Source: Pictodentalium vernedei (Eukaryota > Mollusca > Scaphopoda > Dentaliida > Dentaliidae). Taken from it: a stretch of 64,000 bases of DNA. Location of the stretch: the NCBI GenBank assembly GCA_031216915.1, contig CM062290.1, forward strand, positions 257,896,291 to 257,960,290. Reading direction: 5' to 3'. The notes under the pieces are model-generated. The model had not been told where the DNA came from and ran no database searches. It worked only from the letters and a program-made list of their open reading frames with translations. Below, piece after piece: positions 44,101 to 53,508 of this stretch. The position numbers were made by a program, and so were the translations under genes. Positions within the stretch are counted from its first letter, which is position 1; every line of letters starts with the position of its first letter.

Positions 44101-44339
44101 AAACGCCTGAAGGCAGACGTGTATAGGGGTACGACACACCCCGAGGATCAACATAACGGGAACTCATGAGAGTCACTGCGGACCTCTGCAAGGCAGAAGG
44201 CCCAGGCTGCACAAAAGATGTTGGTCCCCCAAAACTGGTTGTGTGACCAGAATGAGTGGACGGAAACGCCACGGAGTTCATAGTGTCCCCACTAAGAACA
44301 TCCGAATCCAATAACACAACTGTGGTGCTTGACGGCGCA

Positions 44340-44600
44340 GAGACCACAGTAGAGGGTCCGGCCGGCAGCCACTTCCGAGTTGAAGTCAGGTAAGGCTGAG
44401 GCCGATACCCCCACGTCTACACTCCTAGACACCGCAGCAGACCACTGCAGGTATAAAACTACTGTGCTCAACAGCTGAGAGGACACAGTAGGGGGTTCAG
44501 TCGGCAGCCACTTCCGACTTCGCTGAGTTGAAGTCGGGGAAGGCTGAGGCCGATACTCCACAACCACACTACAGACATCCCTGCAGACCTTGCAGGGATA
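44340..44600 (-). repeat. Duplicated 140 bp unit in the DIRS-like leader
   Basis: GGCAGCCACTTCCGA, TTGAAGTC and AGGCTGAGGCCGATA occur twice about 140 bp apart (from about 44,352 and 44,492). Confidence 0.65.
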
Positions 44601-44829
44601 AGCCGAGGCCGGCTAAAAATGGTGCCCAATGACGTTGTAGACGGAACAGCAGTAGCAGTAGATACGACGGGAGCTGTTGGAACTGGCGGAAAAGCGGAGA
44701 GAGCCACCTAGCTCGGCCTCCAAAGGAGGAGTCACAACCCTAGTGACAGCCTCAGATGTCGACTGGAGAGGGCGCATTGTCCCAGAACCAGGCATCTCTT
44801 CATCAGAAATCCAAAAGCTCCCGCAGTAT

Positions 44830-45145
44830 CCACCACGGTAAAAAAACTGCACATTCCCCACGGAAGGGGAATAACTCTCACCAGGCATGGTCGAGTCGGG
44901 AAGTCCCAAAACAACAGCGTTCCCCACCCCCCGCTGGTGCGGGAGGAGCTGCACATCCCCCACGGAGGGGGAGCAATTCTCACCAGACGTGGTCGAGTCG
45001 GGCGGCCCCAAAATGACAGCGTTCCCCACCCCCCATGGGAGCAGGAGGAGCTGCACATCCCCATGGAGGGGGTAAACTCACACCAGACGTGGTCGAGTCG
45101 GGAGGCTCCCGAAACGACAGTGTTCCACACCACCCACGGGTGTGG
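44830..45145 (-). repeat. Tandem array of about 100-105 bp units in the DIRS-like leader
   Basis: Three to four units, each with GAGCTGCACATCCCC or a variant, 'gtggtcgagtcgg' and CAGCGTTCCCCACC. The array lies between the left terminal repeat and the gag-like region. Plus-strand frames crossing it are antisense shadows. Confidence 0.75.
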
Positions 45146-45689
45146 AAGAAATGGCCACGAGAACGCACCAAGGCGAGGGCAAAAGGAATTGCCCTAAAGG
45201 AACCGAACTGGAAATAACAGAGGTGAGAGCAGTAAAAGAAAAAGGTGAACTCAACAGAAACAGAAAGTAGAAGAACACCCTCAACTACGAGAGAAGGTGG
45301 CAGAAAAAAAACCGGTGGGTACACGACAGAACCCAGACGGTCGACAGGGACCGAAAATACAGAAATTCAGCCCTCAACAGAGTGAAGAATCCTGTCCAGA
45401 CAGTCCCTGATTGACACCTAACTCCAATAACAATTAAATTCATCAACCGAAAAATTCATTATCGAAACACGTTCACACGATGTCGAAAACAAAACATTTG
45501 CGAAAACGGAATAGTAAATAATATACAATGAGAATGTGGTTGAAAATATAAATGAGAATATATAAAACACAGTCCTGTTATTATACGATCTTCAGATCCA
45601 TAATTCCAGTCACAGGAAAACCATTATCGACGAGTTAAAATATCATTGTTACGGAGCAAAATGGCACACATCCACCACATGGTCGAATA

Positions 45690-45947
45690 ATCAAAAGAAT
45701 GACGAATTGACGCACTGCGCACTGTTTTACAGTAGTTAAGGATTTGCACTATGGAAGAGCGTCCCATACTGGGTGTGTGCCGATGGCGCTCGACCCAGTT
45801 TTGGCTTATTTTTTCATGGTGTTTTTACACCACTTTTCTTTCCCAAATCTCTTGGGAAAGATTAAAATAGAGAGCATTTTATCCAAGTTAGGTTCTTCCA
45901 CTGTAGTGCAAGCCTTTAGTAAACAATTGAGGTAGGTTGATAAGAAA
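45690..45947 (-). repeat. Left inverted terminal repeat of the DIRS-like element
   Basis: Inverse of 40,075-40,333. Its outermost 38 bp also recur, inverted, in the internal complementary region. The outer boundary is read from that match. Confidence 0.88.
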
Positions 45948-46042
45948 TTATCTCACTCATGACTGAGGCAAATGGGTATATTCGCTCATACAAGAGCTCA
46001 CAAAAAATAAACATTTGTCTCGATTGCTCATGAGATAATTTT
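45946..46042. repeat. Imperfect palindrome beside the DIRS-like element
   Basis: ATTATCTCACTCATGACTGA and GGCAAATG face CATTTGTCTCGATTGCTCAT and GAGATAAT. The DIRS-like end falls at the very edge of the left arm. Confidence 0.5.
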
Positions 46043-46085
46043 CAGTAACCAATCAAAAATCCTAGATATCCACTATATATCCATA

Positions 46086-46150
46086 AGCTCTGTCAAACAA
46101 GATATAATAGAATAAAAGCACAGCTTATCACTAAAATACAAGTGACCAAA
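46086..46150 (+). mobile_element. Fragment of TA-flanked family P
   Basis: AGCTCTGTCAAACAAGATAT and AATAGAATAAA match the region right after the family P hairpin. Confidence 0.5.
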
Positions 46151-46228
46151 TCATGGATCCACTTTCAAAGATGTCAAAGAAAACTGAGAAATAATTCAAT
46201 CCCACAGAACAACTACTGGGCTTAAGGA

Positions 46229-46474
46229 TTAACTTAAAGTTTCTAACGGATATTCCTGCCCAAGGACAGGATTTTTTTGCCACTGAAATAAGTATAATTT
46301 GGGCACAATCAAATTTCCCCTCTCTAAATTGAATGGACAATTTTATTTGATTGTTGATTTCTTGAGTTAAATATGGATAAATTTTTCATCACATCTAGTC
46401 ATGGCTGCTTTATAGCAGCCATGACTAGATTTGATGAAAAATATTTCGAAAATACTCAGCGGGTTAAGAGTTAA
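46229..46474. mobile_element. TTAA MITE (family iv), good copy
   Basis: TTAA both ends; GATATTCCTGCCC near the left and GGGTTAAGAG at the right. The hairpin at about 46,393-46,442 has arms ATCTAGTCATGGCTGCT and AGCAGCCATGACTAGAT, flanked by TTTTTCATCA / TGATGAAAAA. Confidence 0.75.
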
Positions 46475-46975
46475 ATTCAGGTGGGTTTCTAATGGGAGGT
46501 TTAGGATGGAGAGGATACCCCAATCATTTTTCCAGTCAGGATATTTTCATCTAGATTGGAGTCACACATATCTATTCATTTGTAATCTTGTACTTTCTTC
46601 CAGGACTAGATTTCATACTTGGACTAAAATCACACACACAATCAGTCAAACAAATTGAGGTCAGTAGTACCCGATTCAGTTTGCTGGGGTCCAGCATTAC
46701 CAATTTTGAGTACTGGCATGGTCTGTATTAATTAAATAACATGTTGCAGCATGACAACTTGGTGTATATTTTATATATCCAAAAATAAGTTTCCTGTAAG
46801 GTTTGAATTTTTTAACTATTATCTCGACTGACTAATATCCTAACTACATCATCAAGGCTATCACAGTTGGGACAAATTTGGTTACAACTCCACCCACCAA
46901 ATCGGTCATCTTTGCACTGCCCCTGCTTAAATTATTACTTAATCTTCTAAAACTTTTTGTTGTAGACTGTTCATT
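46475..46975. other. Stretch with no recognised feature
   Basis: AT-rich; nothing named. Confidence 0.45.
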
Positions 46976-47150
46976 TGTTTATTTATTGGAGTTTAATGAG
47001 CAGAGGAGCTTAATTACTGGGGAGAACCACCAAACAGCAGTGAGAAACTGTCAAACTCTCCAACTTACTTACCCATCATAAGCAGAGTAAGCAGTGGCTG
47101 AGGCAAATGCACCATTGACATGCAGTATGTCTTAGTATTCAGAACCACCA
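46976..47150 (-). mobile_element. SINE-A2 fragment
   Basis: TTTATTTATTGGAGTTTAAT, GGGGAGAACCACC, 'aaactgtcaaactctccaac' and TGCACCATTGACATGCAGTA in SINE order, reverse orientation; an internal gap and no head. Confidence 0.6.
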
Positions 47151-47624
47151 TACCCCTTTTTTGCTGTAGACAGTGTTTGATATAAATAATATTGATAAGA
47201 AATAGTGAGTTGAAAGGGTTAAATGAAAGGCTAACAGTCAGGGCAACTGTATATTGCAAAATAAGATAGCTCCACAGAGTGCAAACACCCATTACGAAAA
47301 TGAACAATCTAAACATGCAGTATTTATTTTTCTTTTATCATGCCCTTGTGAATGAAAAAAAAAATCTCACGAATTCAAACTTGTTGTTTTATTCAGGATA
47401 AAATATCCTTTGAAGTGACTAAAGTGCAAGTCTTTGTTTATAAATCAAAAGGTGCAAATATTTTTTTGAGATACACTATCTCACATGAAGTAAAAACCCA
47501 AACAAAAGACCATTGAAAGCTTATATCTACTGCTTAACCCACCCTGTTTCAACTGTTGTATTTGGTCTGCACCACACACACTCTATGAACAGCACTTATT
47601 TTTAAAACAAGCTATTATTTTAAA
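47151..47624. other. Stretch with no recognised feature
   Basis: AT-rich; no repeat or frame named. Confidence 0.45.
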
Positions 47625-47830
47625 AATGTTTTCATTTTTTGGAATTTACTTTAAAAAAATTTCCACAATCCAATATAAGTATTTAAGTTAGTTGCTTCAA
47701 TCCTGCACCCTATGTAACATGTAACCTTCTAACCGTGTATTTTTACAGCCTTAGCCAGTGCATAGTTTCATGTAAAGTGTGATATGGCAGCCTATCCACT
47801 AATCCTCTGCGATGCCTATGGTTAACCAGT
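47625..47830 (+). repeat. 200 bp repeat shared with 52,135-52,340
   Basis: Shared words in the same order: 'tttccacaatcca', 'gtataagtatt' or its variant, 'ctatgtaacatgtaac', 'tgtgatat' and 'atcctctgcgatgcc'. Family unknown. Confidence 0.6.
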
Positions 47831-47862
47831 GCCTGTAAGCTTACCAACTAACTCATGCATAG

Positions 47863-48131
47863 GGCTAGTCCAAGCCAGAAAATAAGCAGACTGTCATCTG
47901 CAAAATGAGGTCCCCAGAGGGTGAATTTAGTGATGCTACCCTGCACAGCAGGGTAGCATCACTAAATTTACCCCCTGTGAACCTCAATCTGAATCAGGAT
48001 CTCAAACCTAAACAGAACGAGGTACCCAGAGGATAAATTGGTCCACTGTATGGGATAGCATGATCAAATTCACCCTCTGGGGACCTCATTCTGCAAATGT
48101 CAGGCGGCTTATTTTCAGGCCTGGGCTAGTC
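47863..48131. mobile_element. hAT-like MITE, copy 2, exact 8 bp duplication
   Basis: Body 47,871-48,123 (253 bp), flanked by GGCTAGTC on both sides (47,863-47,870; 48,124-48,131). Ends CAAGCCAGAAAATAAG and the inverse of CAGGCCTGAAAATAAGCC. It is in opposite orientation to the copy at 17,473. The inner GGGTAGCATCACTAAATT block forms a strong hairpin with its inverse about 47,927-47,969. Confidence 0.82.
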
Positions 48132-48251
48132 ACTCTTTTTCTGGTTATAAATAAGATCATCTCTATTATGCAACTAACCCTATGCATTCAACATATCATG
48201 TAGTGTGTGATATGGCAGTTACCAATTTCTTATAACCAGAAAGTGTGACTA
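48128..48251. repeat. Small palindromic element
   Basis: AGTCACTCTTTTTCTGGTTA and ATAA face TTATAACCAGAAAGTGTGAC and T. It abuts the right duplication of the hAT-like MITE. Confidence 0.5.
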
Positions 48252-48369
48252 ACCCTGTGGATTGCACAGGCTTAATCACACGTTCAAGTTAAAAAGAAAT
48301 TTCATTATTAACGGAGTACACGTAACTAACCCCGAGCAGTGTTTAACCTTAGTGTAAATCTTATCTACA

Positions 48370-48455
48370 CTGAGCAACTGTCAAACTCTCCAACTTACTA
48401 ACCCATCATTACCAGAATCAGCAGTGGCTGAAGGCAAATGCACCATGGATATATT
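48370..48455 (-). mobile_element. SINE-A2 fragment
   Basis: GAGCAACTGTCAAACTCTCC, 'agcagtggctgaaggcaaat' and GCACCATGG only. Confidence 0.5.
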
Positions 48456-48497
48456 CAATAGATTAAGATTGGTGGGTAATATTAATTAGTGAAAAGC

Positions 48498-48914
48498 CTC
48501 CTGTCAAAGTGGAACAGTGCTTCTTTACTGTAGCAGACCTGAATTTTGTCTAGTAAGTAAGTTGTTGGGGCACGTTTACCCAGTGGTTAGGGCACTGGAA
48601 TTCAAACTGAAAGGTCCATGGCTTGATCCCGTCCAGCATTAAGTGCATTGTGTCCTTGAGCATGAAACTCAAGCCCAATTGCCTTGAGGGCTGATTTGGA
48701 GTGGCACGGTGGTGCTGTGTACTAAGGTGTACTGCATATCAATTGTACTCTTGCTTGCCAACCAATGCTAACTCTGCTTGTGCGGAGTGAGTACATTAGG
48801 TGCTATGACAATTGCTTGTTGCTACTCGGTGGTTCTCTCTGGGTACTCCAGCTTTCTCCATCAATAAAACTGATCAACACGAGATGACCCTGGCTGTCGA
48901 AAGTGTCATTAAAA

Positions 48915-48953
<39 letters not shown>

Positions 48954-49025
48954 GTTTTTGAATAACTTACTAGGAAAAACTTTTCCACTACAGTAAAGAA
49001 ACACTGTTCCACTTTGACAAGAGCT
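48498..49025. repeat. 63 bp inverted repeat enclosing a SINE
   Basis: Arms at 48,498-48,563 and 48,961-49,025: CTGTCAAAGTGGAACAGTGC, TTCTTTACTGTAG and CTAGTAAGTAA face their inverse, about 85% alike by eye. The loop is occupied by the SINE at 48,571-48,956. Confidence 0.7.
48571..48956 (+). mobile_element. SINE-A2 with long AAAT tail
   Basis: Head ACCCAGTGGTTAGGGCACTG and GGCTTGATCCCGTC, middle TTGTGTCCTTGAGCATGAAA, 3' part CTGTCGAAAGTGTCATTAAA and about eleven AAAT units (48,910-48,955). Confidence 0.75.
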
Positions 49026-49047
49026 CCATAGGGCAGCTGTTCGTAAA

Positions 49048-49255
49048 TTAACCCTCTGCACTCTGATGTCGAAATACCAAAATTTCAATCTGGAAGTTTT
49101 TTCCATAATGCAACTAGGAATTTAAGCAATTATGTCTTGTTTGACAGAGCTCATTGAGCTCTGTCAAACAAGACTGAATTGATTCAAATGTTGCATTAAG
49201 GGAAAATTTGTTCCTTGAAATTTTGTTATTTTGACATCAGTGTGCAGAGGGTTAA
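49048..49255. mobile_element. TTAA MITE (family vi)
   Basis: TTAACCCTCTGCACTCTGAT left, TCAGTGTGCAGAGGGTTAA right. The hairpin at 49,134-49,174 is a perfect inverse pair GTCTTGTTTGACAGAGCTC / GAGCTCTGTCAAACAAGAC around ATT. Outside it, ATGCAAC faces GTTGCAT. Confidence 0.82.
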
Positions 49256-49740
49256 TCACGCCCCCATCAATCTCAATCTGTAGTTACAGCCCTGTTTTCT
49301 TCATAATCTGATATTGTTTTGCAATGCAACAAATCTCATCACCTTCTTACTCTGAATGAACAGGAAGAAAACCCAAACAGGATCAAACATTTATATCAGG
49401 TAAAAAGAATGAATCACAAACCTCTTTTTGTATAAATGCACCATTTTAAAGCACTTTTTTCATCAGCGGCAAGAAAAAAACACTTCAAAATTTCTCTCCT
49501 TGAATGTTACAAAATCCTTTCAAAGTGAGATGTATCAAGCACAAGAAAAACACCACAACCAAATACATGGAGGTCAACACTAATTAATAACACCAGAGAA
49601 AGTGAATGAAACCAATGTCATTGAAGTCTGGACTGCCCTGACAAAAATAGAAAAGCATCAATCACTCCAGAAACCTAACAACATAATATTATAGCTTGTA
49701 TTTAGAAAGGTGTAGTTTTTCTACCTTATCCTGGATCACA
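49256..49740. other. Stretch with no recognised feature
   Basis: AT-rich; nothing named. Confidence 0.45.
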
Positions 49741-50383
49741 TTAACCCTTTGCCTTACAAATCAGGACCATGGAGGCTCAGTGGTTACGAACTTGGACTTC
49801 AAATCAAAAGGTCCACAATTTGATCCTCGCCAAGGGCAACTGTGTTGTGTCCTTGGGCATGGCACTTAATCCGGATTTCCCATGTGAGGGCATGGTGGCA
49901 CTGTGTACTAAGGTGTACTGCACGTCGATGGTGCACTTGTATTCAACCAATGCTAACCCTGCTTGTGTGGAATTTGTACTTTGCAGAGCCTGACAGTTGC
50001 TCGCCGTTGCTCCGTGGGTCTCTCTGAGTACTCTGGCTTCCTCCACCTGTAAAACTATCCGACATGAGGTGACCCTGGCTGTCAAAAGTGTCATTAAAAC
50101 CCCAATAAATAAATAAATATAAATTACCTAACAAACCAGCCACATCCACCCATTTAATTGACAAATTAAGCAGTTTGAAAAAAATATGGTTTTCAAAACA
50201 TTTCAACAAAACCGTATTATGTGACACCCCTCCCCCCACTGGAACAAGCTCATCGTGCTCGTTCCAATGAAGGGTCACATGATATAGCTTTGTTGAAATT
50301 TTTTTTCAATTTTAAAATTTGAAAAAAAAAACAAAAATTAAAATAATAAATTTTGATATTGTCTGCATAGGGTAATGGGTTAA
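49741..50383. mobile_element. TTAA MITE (family i) containing a SINE
   Basis: TTAACCCTTTGCCTTACAAA left, GGTAATGGGTTAA right. The hairpin at about 50,200-50,300 holds AACAAAACCGTATTATGTGA / TCACATGATATAGCTTTGTT and CTGGAACAAGCTC. The SINE is at about 49,766-50,121. Confidence 0.7.
49766..50121 (+). mobile_element. SINE-A2, full length, nested
   Basis: Head GGCTCAGTGGTTACGAACTT and CAATTTGATCC, middle TTGTGTCCTTGGGCATGGCA, 3' part GACCCTGGCTGTCAAAAGTG and (AAAT)n. Flanks TTACAAATCAG (left) and a similar CTAACAAACCAG (right) probably are a worn target duplication. Confidence 0.75.
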
Positions 50384-50609
50384 CCCCTTTTATCCTACCA
50401 CCATTTTTGTTTAACTACAAACTTTTAATTTTTGTCAAAAAATATAGCTTATGACTCCTCACTGGAATGAGTACAACAATGTCATTACAGTGAAGGTCCG
50501 TCCATAAGTTATGTTTTGAAAGTAAAACTGGAAGCATAATAAACTTGAATGTCGATTTTGTGAACCATGCTTAACCATGGTTAAAGTTGTTGTTAGGTAA
50601 AAGAATTAA
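50380..50609. mobile_element. TTAA MITE (family ii-like), chained
   Basis: Shares its left TTAA (50,380-50,383) with the preceding MITE; right end TTAGGTAAAAGAATTAA. Contains AATATAGCTTATGACTCCTC / TCCGTCCATAAGTTATGTTT as a worn palindrome. Confidence 0.6.
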
Positions 50610-50690
50610 CTGTCTCAGTGCTAAAAGCCAATGACAGAGCTTAGACGAGTTCATAAAATTTTAAAAGTGGAATCACATGATTACAGATTT
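50606..50690. mobile_element. Left end of TTAA MITE family v, chained
   Basis: TTAACTGTCTCAGTGCTAAA then AGCCAATGACAGAGCTT matches the left ends at 18,999 and 26,559. It shares the TTAA with the preceding MITE; the rest is missing. Confidence 0.5.
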
Positions 50691-50734
50691 TCTTGACTTA
50701 ATGTAGTCTTCTTTTCTATCATTTTTTTTTATTT

Positions 50735-51262
50735 CCTCCACCGGAAACGCTGGAATTGAGATTGCAAGGTGTTGTTAGTTCAATCCTGACCCACATCATT
50801 TGAGTTGTGTCCTCAGACAAGACATTTCGTCTAGACTGCCTATCTACAGTATGGCCGCCGTGGACTGGCCACTTTCCATCAGTGGGCAATATTTACACGG
50901 ATGCAATAACATTAGATTCCAAACACTAATTATAGAAATAATCATCAAAAATTTAATTAATGAAGCACCAGGTACCACCCAGTGCTTCATTAATTAAAAT
51001 TTTGCTGCTGATGATTTTTTATTACCTGGTAAATGCATGCGTGGTCATCATTGCCCAGGCGTGGAATATGATCATTCCACGGCGAACTGTACTGCAGGAG
51101 CATGGTGGCTGTGTGTTCTAAGTATAGAGCATGATGACGGTATGTTTGTCTTTAACAGATGATAACCCTGCTTATCCATTGCTCAGTGGTTCTCTCCAGC
51201 TTCCCCAACCTATAAAACTGTCCAATACGAGTTAAAGGTGTCGTTAAATCCCAGTAAACAGA
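50735..51262 (+). mobile_element. Worn SINE-A2 split by a TA-flanked MITE
   Basis: Head and middle at 50,735-50,846 (GTTCAATCCTGAC, TGTGTCCTCAGACAAGACAT); 3' half at 51,092-51,262 (GAGCATGGTGGCTGTGTG, CTCAGTGGTTCTCTCC, TGTCGTTAAATCCCAGTAAA). The insert explains the gap. Confidence 0.65.
50847..51089. mobile_element. TA-flanked palindromic MITE, second type
   Basis: Begins CAGTATGGCCGCCGTGGA and ends with the inverse of CAGTTCGCCGTGGA, between TA (50,845-50,846) and TA (51,090-51,091). The inner hairpin at about 50,938-51,022 has arms AAATTTAATTAATGAAGCAC and GTGCTTCATTAATTAAAATT. A Tc1/mariner-type origin is inferred from the TA and CAG ends. Confidence 0.65.
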
Positions 51263-52115
51263 CAAACATTCTCTACACTAGTTTTTCTACTTTCCTAAGG
51301 GTTTTTGTTCACATTAAGTTCAGCTACTTTATCATTTTCTGCATCTACCTTAATGCTTAGGCACCAATGTTAATATTTCAGAAAATTTGAACCCCTTCAG
51401 CATCTTGTATCCTGTTTCCACCTAAAATTTAGATTTTTAAATCTTTGGAACCATATGTCATAGAAACATGAAATTTTGTAGGCCTATCACATATTAAAAC
51501 AAGGTTTAGAGTCCTAAAAATTTATCTACTATGGAAGAGTCAAAAACTGGAAAAATTTCAGTGGTTTAAATATGAATGGATTTTTTTTTAATATTGAGAT
51601 GAAAAGAACATGGATGAATATCTGAAGAAACGTATATTTTTTATTTGGATATCTTCAACCCTTCAAGAGTTATCACCCTTGGAAATTAGCTGAAAAAAAT
51701 TGAGAACATAGATTTTCGTATTATCCCAACAGTTGAGCCTTCTTCTTCCAAATTTTATAAAGCAGAAGACAAACAATCAGTTCTACATCTTACTGTATTC
51801 ACTGCCATGACCACTTTATGTTTCTCAATTTTCTGGTGGTCTCCATGTTACTTTTTTGTTTTATATCCTGAAACTTCAAACTATAAAGCAGCTGCAACAT
51901 GGCTTAATTTGTGTAACAGGGTATTTTTGTATTGGGCAGGAAAAAAGAGTTAATGAATAGTTTTCATCCAGGATGCTGGTTTGCTGATTTTGGCAACATC
52001 TCCATCAAAAAGGCGGATATAAAGTGTCTGATGAATGAACATGACAAAGTTATTCTTAATTTTAATTGTTCATGTGCTAAGACCAAGCCCCCAGAAAAAC
52101 TGAGTAAATTACTAT
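51263..52115. other. Stretch with no recognised feature
   Basis: The phrase 'catgaaattttgtaggcct' and AT-rich runs recall pearl-like cores, but no second unit is visible. No gene recognised. Confidence 0.4.
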
Positions 52116-53508
52116 GAACAAGCTATTAACTGAAAATAGAATATGTTTTCATTTTTGGAATTGACTTTAACAATTTTTCCACAATCCAGTATAAGTATTT
52201 CCATTAGTTCCTTGAATCCTGCATCCTATGTAACATGTAACAAACTACCCCTGTGCATTTTTACAGTCTTAGTCAGTGTATATTTTCATGGAGTGTGATA
52301 TCACAGCCTATCAAGTAATCCTGTGCGATGCCAATGAAATCCCTTCATAAATATGACCTGTAGACTGTGCTAAATGTTTTCGGGCTCGGGCAGCCATCAT
52401 GGTTGAATGATCGCAACCAAAGGGGACAATCTCATTTGGGCATCATCTGGAGTGATCCTACGAAGTTACACTGAAATCCCTTTATAAATATGACCTGTAG
52501 ACTGTGCTCAAGGTTTTCAGGCTTCAGGCACCTGTAGCCATCACAGTTGACCAATTATGACCAAAAGGGGATGTCATCATCTAGGCATTATATGGAGTCA
52601 ACCTAACAGGTTACAATGAAATCCTTCGATAAATATGACATTTTGCCTATGCTAAAGGTTTTTGGGCTCGGGCACCCATCAAGGCTGAATGATAGCGATC
52701 AAAATGGGACGTTCTCATGTAGACATTATTTGGAGTCATCCTACCAAGTTACAATGAAAGCCCTTCATAAATATGACCTGTAAACTGTGCTAAAGGTTTT
52801 CGGGCTTCGGGCCCCTGTAGCCGTCACAGTTGCCCAATCAGGACCAAAAGGGGACTTTCTCATCTAGACATTATATGAAGTCAACCCACCAAGTTACAAT
52901 GAAATTCCTCAATAAATATGACCTGTAGACTATACTAAAGGTTTTCGGATTTTGGGCTTGGGCAGTCGTCACGGTTGGCAGATCACGCCCAAATGGGGAA
53001 ATTCTCATCTAGACATCACAAGGAGTCATCCTACCAAGTTACAATGAAATCCCTCCATATTAAACATGACCTGCAGACTGTGCTAAAAGTTTTTGGGTTT
53101 CGGGCTTGGGCAGCCATCACGGTTGACAGATCATGCCCAAAAGGGGATGTTCTCATCTAGGCATTATACAGAGGCATCCTACCAAGTTACAATGAAATCC
53201 CTTCATAAATACGACCTGTAGACTGTGCTAATGGTTTTCGGGTTTTGGGCTCGGGCAGCCATATCGGTTGACCGATCGCGACCAAAAGGGGATGTTCTCA
53301 TCTAGACATGACCCCAAACCTGCATATGAAATTTCGTGATGATCAGACAAGAACTGCAGGGTGTAGCCCGTGCTAAAGGAAAATGTGAACAGACTCACAG
53401 ACCAACAGACTTCCACACGCATGATGGCAATAGCTTATCTTGACTATGTCAAGTTAAGCTAAAAATGAAAACATATTCTGTTTTCAGTTAATAGCTTGTT
53501 TATGGTAC
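52116..53508 (+). mobile_element. Pearl-like tandem array inside a 44 bp inverted repeat
   Basis: Outer arms: AACAAGCTATTAACTGAAAA, TAGAATATGTTTTCATT (52,117-52,157) and the inverse at 53,466-53,506. Inside are a 200 bp block shared with 47,625-47,830, then about eight units of roughly 140 bp (52,350-53,350: 'gacctgtagactgtgctaa', 'ggttttcgggct', 'gggacaatctcat' and variants). The 3' end is a hairpin AGCTTATCTTGACTATGTCA then AGTTAAGCTAA (to 53,462). The array and 3' end are pearl-like; the outer inverted repeat suggests that it landed in a palindromic element. Confidence 0.65.

Larger units (their letters stand above)
40049..45947 (-). mobile_element. DIRS-like tyrosine-recombinase retroelement, broken fossil
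   Basis: About 5.9 kb, coding on the minus strand, so its 5' end is at 45.95 kb. Parts in order: left inverted terminal repeat, leader with tandem repeats, gag-like region, reverse transcriptase, RNase H, tyrosine recombinase, internal complementary region, right inverted terminal repeat with an outer extension. DIRS elements insert with a tyrosine recombinase and make no target duplication (established knowledge); none is seen. The coding region has several interruptions, so the copy looks dead. The two terminal repeats differ at roughly 15 of about 225 aligned positions by eye, suggesting a moderately old insertion. It is richer in G+C than its flanks. No methyltransferase-like domain was recognised. 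Confidence 0.88.

Noticed and set aside
41368-45217. Plus-strand open frames of 60-115 codons
   Set aside because: They are antisense to the recognised reverse transcriptase, RNase H and gag-like regions of the DIRS-like element and its leader arrays.
40049-45947. LTR retrotransposon or Polinton
   Set aside because: Terminal repeats are inverted, not direct; an internal complementary region and a recombinase-like part are present, and no integrase, protease or capsid-type gene is seen.
52350-53350. CRISPR-like regular array
   Set aside because: Units of about 140 bp are alike over their whole length without unique spacers, and end in a pearl-like 3' hairpin in eukaryotic DNA.
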